64,000 nucleotides of DNA from Bin95 sp965220855. Lineage in GTDB: Bacteria > Pseudomonadota > Alphaproteobacteria > Bin95. The position numbers were made by a program, and so were the translations under genes. Where the stretch lies: assembly GCA_965220855.1 (NCBI GenBank), contig CBDCQY010000002.1:124001-188000 (forward strand), read 5' to 3'. The notes beneath the pieces were generated by a model. The model ran no database searches, had not been told where the DNA came from, and worked only from the letters and a program-made list of their open reading frames with translations. Below, in pieces: positions 62,256-64,000 of the stretch (its first letter is position 1; each line of letters opens with the position of its first letter).

Positions 62256-64000
62256 ATGGAAGTCTCCGCCTTCATCGATCGACGCCCGGACGCCGGCGAG
62301 GCGCTGGCGCTGGCCGACAGCGGCGATCTCGCGGGCCTCATGGCGGCGGCGGCGGAATTGCGGGACCGGCTCCACGGGCCGCGCGTCAGTTTTTCGCGCA
62401 AGGTGTTCATTCCGCTCACCCATCTCTGCCGGGATGTCTGCCATTACTGCACCTTCGCGCACCCGCCGCGCCGGGGCGAGCGCGCCTACATGACGCCGGA
62501 CCGGGTGCTGGAAGTCGCGCGCGCGGGCGCGGCGGCCGGCTGCAAGGAGGCGCTGTTCACGCTCGGCGACAAGCCGGAGCGGCGCTACCGCGCGGCGCGC
62601 GAGGCGCTGGCGGAACTCGGCCATAAGACGACGCTCGACTATCTGGGCGCCATGGCGAAGCTGGTCTTCGAGGAGACCGGCCTCTTGCCGCATCTCAATC
62701 CGGGGCTGATGAGCGCGGCGGAACTGGCGGCGCTCCGCCCGGTCGCGGCCTCCATGGGCATCATGCTGGAAAGCGCCTCCGACCGGCTCTGCGAGAAGGG
62801 CATGGCGCATTACGGCTCGCCGGACAAGCGCCCGGCGCGCCGGCTGGAGACCATCCGCCTGGCGGGCGAGGCGAAGATTCCCTTCACCTCCGGCATCCTG
62901 ATCGGCATCGGCGAAACCCGGCGCGAGCGCATCGAGGCGCTGCTGGCGCTCCGCGACATCGACGACGCGACCGGCGCGGTGCAGGAGATCATCGTCCAGA
63001 ATTTCCGCGCCAAGCCGGGCACCAAGATGGCCGGCGCGCCCGAACCCGGCCTCGACGAGCTGCTCTGGACCATCGCCGCCGCCCGGCTGATCTTCGGCCC
63101 GGCCGCCTCCATCCAGGCCCCGCCCAATCTCTCGCCGGGCGCGCTCGGCCCGATCGTGGCGGCGGGCATCGACGACTGGGGCGGCGTCTCGCCGGTGACG
63201 CCGGATTTCGTCAATCCCGAAGCGCCCTGGCCGCATCTGGAGGCGCTGGCGCGCGAGACGGCCGCGGCCGGCAAGCAGCTGGTCGAGCGCCTGACCGCCT
63301 ATCCGCGCTATCTCGACGCCGAATGGCTGGCTCCGCCGATGCTGACCCGGGCCTTGCAGCTCTCCGACGCCGAAGGGCTGGCGCGGCCGGACGACTGGTC
63401 GCCGGGCGCGCTCAAGGCTCCGGAGCCGATGCCGAGGCGGGGCGCGGCGAGCGCCGATATCGCGGACATGCTGGAAGAGACCCTGGCCGGCGCGCCGCTC
63501 GACGAGGCGCGCATCGTGTGCCTGTTCGGGGCGCGCGACGACGACTTCCACGCCGTGGCGGCGGCGGCCGACCGGCTGCGCGCGCGGCTTGCCGGCGATA
63601 CGGTCACCTATGTGGTGAACCGCAATATCAACTACACCAATGTCTGCTACTTCAAATGCCAGTTCTGCGCCTTCTCCAAGGGCAAGCTCTCGGAGAATCT
63701 GCGCGGGCGGCCCTACGACCTGGACCTGGACGAGATCCGCCGGCGCGTCCGCGAGGCCTGGGAACGCGGCGCCACCGAGGTCTGTATGCAGGGCGGCATC
63801 CACCCGGACTATACCGGGCGGACCTATCTGGATGTGCTCGACGCGGTGAAGTCGGCCGCCCCGGACATCCACATCCACGCCTTCACGCCGCTCGAAGTGT
63901 TCCAGGGCGCGCATACGCTGGGCCTGTCCGTCGAGGCCTTTCTGCGCGACCTGAAGGCCGCCGGCCTCGGCACCCTGCCGGGCACGGCGGCGGAGATACT
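62256..64000 (+). CDS. fbiC: FbiC/CofGH-type 7,8-didemethyl-8-hydroxy-5-deazariboflavin synthase (partial)
   Basis: Two radical-SAM domains in one chain, as in FbiC, which makes the deazaflavin core (Fo) of coenzyme F420 from a ribitylaminopyrimidine and tyrosine. The first (CofG-like) cluster motif is CRDVCHYC near residues 60-67. The second (CofH-like) is CYFKCQFC near 465-472, preceded by NINYTN and followed by AFSKGK. The frame is open at the right edge; 581 residues are visible of a family length of about 800-860. The flanking rib genes make the pyrimidine precursor, though they are over 4 kb away. F420 genes are uncommon in Proteobacteria. No other F420 gene lies in the window. Confidence 0.93.
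   Translation, partial: MEVSAFIDRRPDAGEALALADSGDLAGLMAAAAELRDRLHGPRVSFSRKVFIPLTHLCRDVCHYCTFAHPPRRGERAYMTPDRVLEVARAGAAAGCKEALFTLGDKPERRYRAAREALAELGHKTTLDYLGAMAKLVFEETGLLPHLNPGLMSAAELAALRPVAASMGIMLESASDRLCEKGMAHYGSPDKRPARRLETIRLAGEAKIPFTSGILIGIGETRRERIEALLALRDIDDATGAVQEIIVQNFRAKPGTKMAGAPEPGLDELLWTIAAARLIFGPAASIQAPPNLSPGALGPIVAAGIDDWGGVSPVTPDFVNPEAPWPHLEALARETAAAGKQLVERLTAYPRYLDAEWLAPPMLTRALQLSDAEGLARPDDWSPGALKAPEPMPRRGAASADIADMLEETLAGAPLDEARIVCLFGARDDDFHAVAAAADRLRARLAGDTVTYVVNRNINYTNVCYFKCQFCAFSKGKLSENLRGRPYDLDLDEIRRRVREAWERGATEVCMQGGIHPDYTGRTYLDVLDAVKSAAPDIHIHAFTPLEVFQGAHTLGLSVEAFLRDLKAAGLGTLPGTAAEI

Overview
The window is very GC-rich bacterial DNA with short intergenic gaps, many ATGA/GTGA/TTGA stop-start overlaps and long gene strings. 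Gene order points to an alphaproteobacterium, probably Rhodospirillales-like: rplM-rpsI-argC; msbA-acyltransferase-waaA-lpxK; secG-pyrG-kdsA-eno; purC-purS-purQ-purL-bolA-grxD facing rpsD; and glyA-nrdR-ribD-ribE-ribB-ribH-nusB-thiL. Outer-membrane lipid A/KDO genes confirm a Gram-negative cell. No tRNA, rRNA, CRISPR array or prophage was seen.

Layout. 1-850: a low-GC partial gene at the edge, a 19-bp tandem duplication and a DinB remnant. 0.85-6.3 kb: a hypothetical gene, then a minus-strand operon running rplM, rpsI, argC, gamma-carbonic anhydrase, lactonase-like MBL hydrolase and a luciferase-like monooxygenase. 6.3-14.3 kb: an enoyl-CoA hydratase, then a complete Dpp/Opp-type importer operon on the minus strand with an amidase and a 59-residue ORF embedded in it. 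14.5-17.7 kb: a SUMF1-like protein, a small membrane protein, an SDR, a HigBA toxin-antitoxin pair and a DUF924 protein. 17.7-22.4 kb: the lipid A/KDO export operon. 22.6-32.5 kb: secG-pyrG-kdsA-eno, followed by acyl-CoA ligases and flavin oxidoreductases. 32.5-42.4 kb is the most unusual part: a giant secreted FG-GAP/ASPIC/vanadium-haloperoxidase fusion, a secreted 12-cysteine protein, and a four-gene tripartite exporter whose periplasmic adaptor carries a cytoplasmic PAS domain. 42.4-50.5 kb: a hypothetical gene, an M32 carboxypeptidase, rpsD, a 112-bp tandem repeat array, and grxD-bolA-purLQSC. 50.5-53.1 kb: an island with a collapsed IS1380-type element (41-bp inverted duplication) and two orphan genes. 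53.2-60.3 kb: the one-carbon/riboflavin operon. 60.3-64 kb: an Ldh-family dehydrogenase, an enoyl-CoA hydratase, and an FbiC-like F420 deazaflavin synthase running off the right edge.

How the genes fit together. kdsA makes KDO-8-P, waaA attaches KDO to lipid A, lpxK phosphorylates lipid A, and MsbA flips it. The rib genes supply flavins, and their pyrimidine intermediate is also a substrate of the FbiC-type enzyme, so the two luciferase-like oxidoreductases here could use FMN or F420. The exporter cluster and its divergently transcribed cysteine-rich secreted protein look like one unit. Its link to the haloperoxidase fusion is by proximity only.
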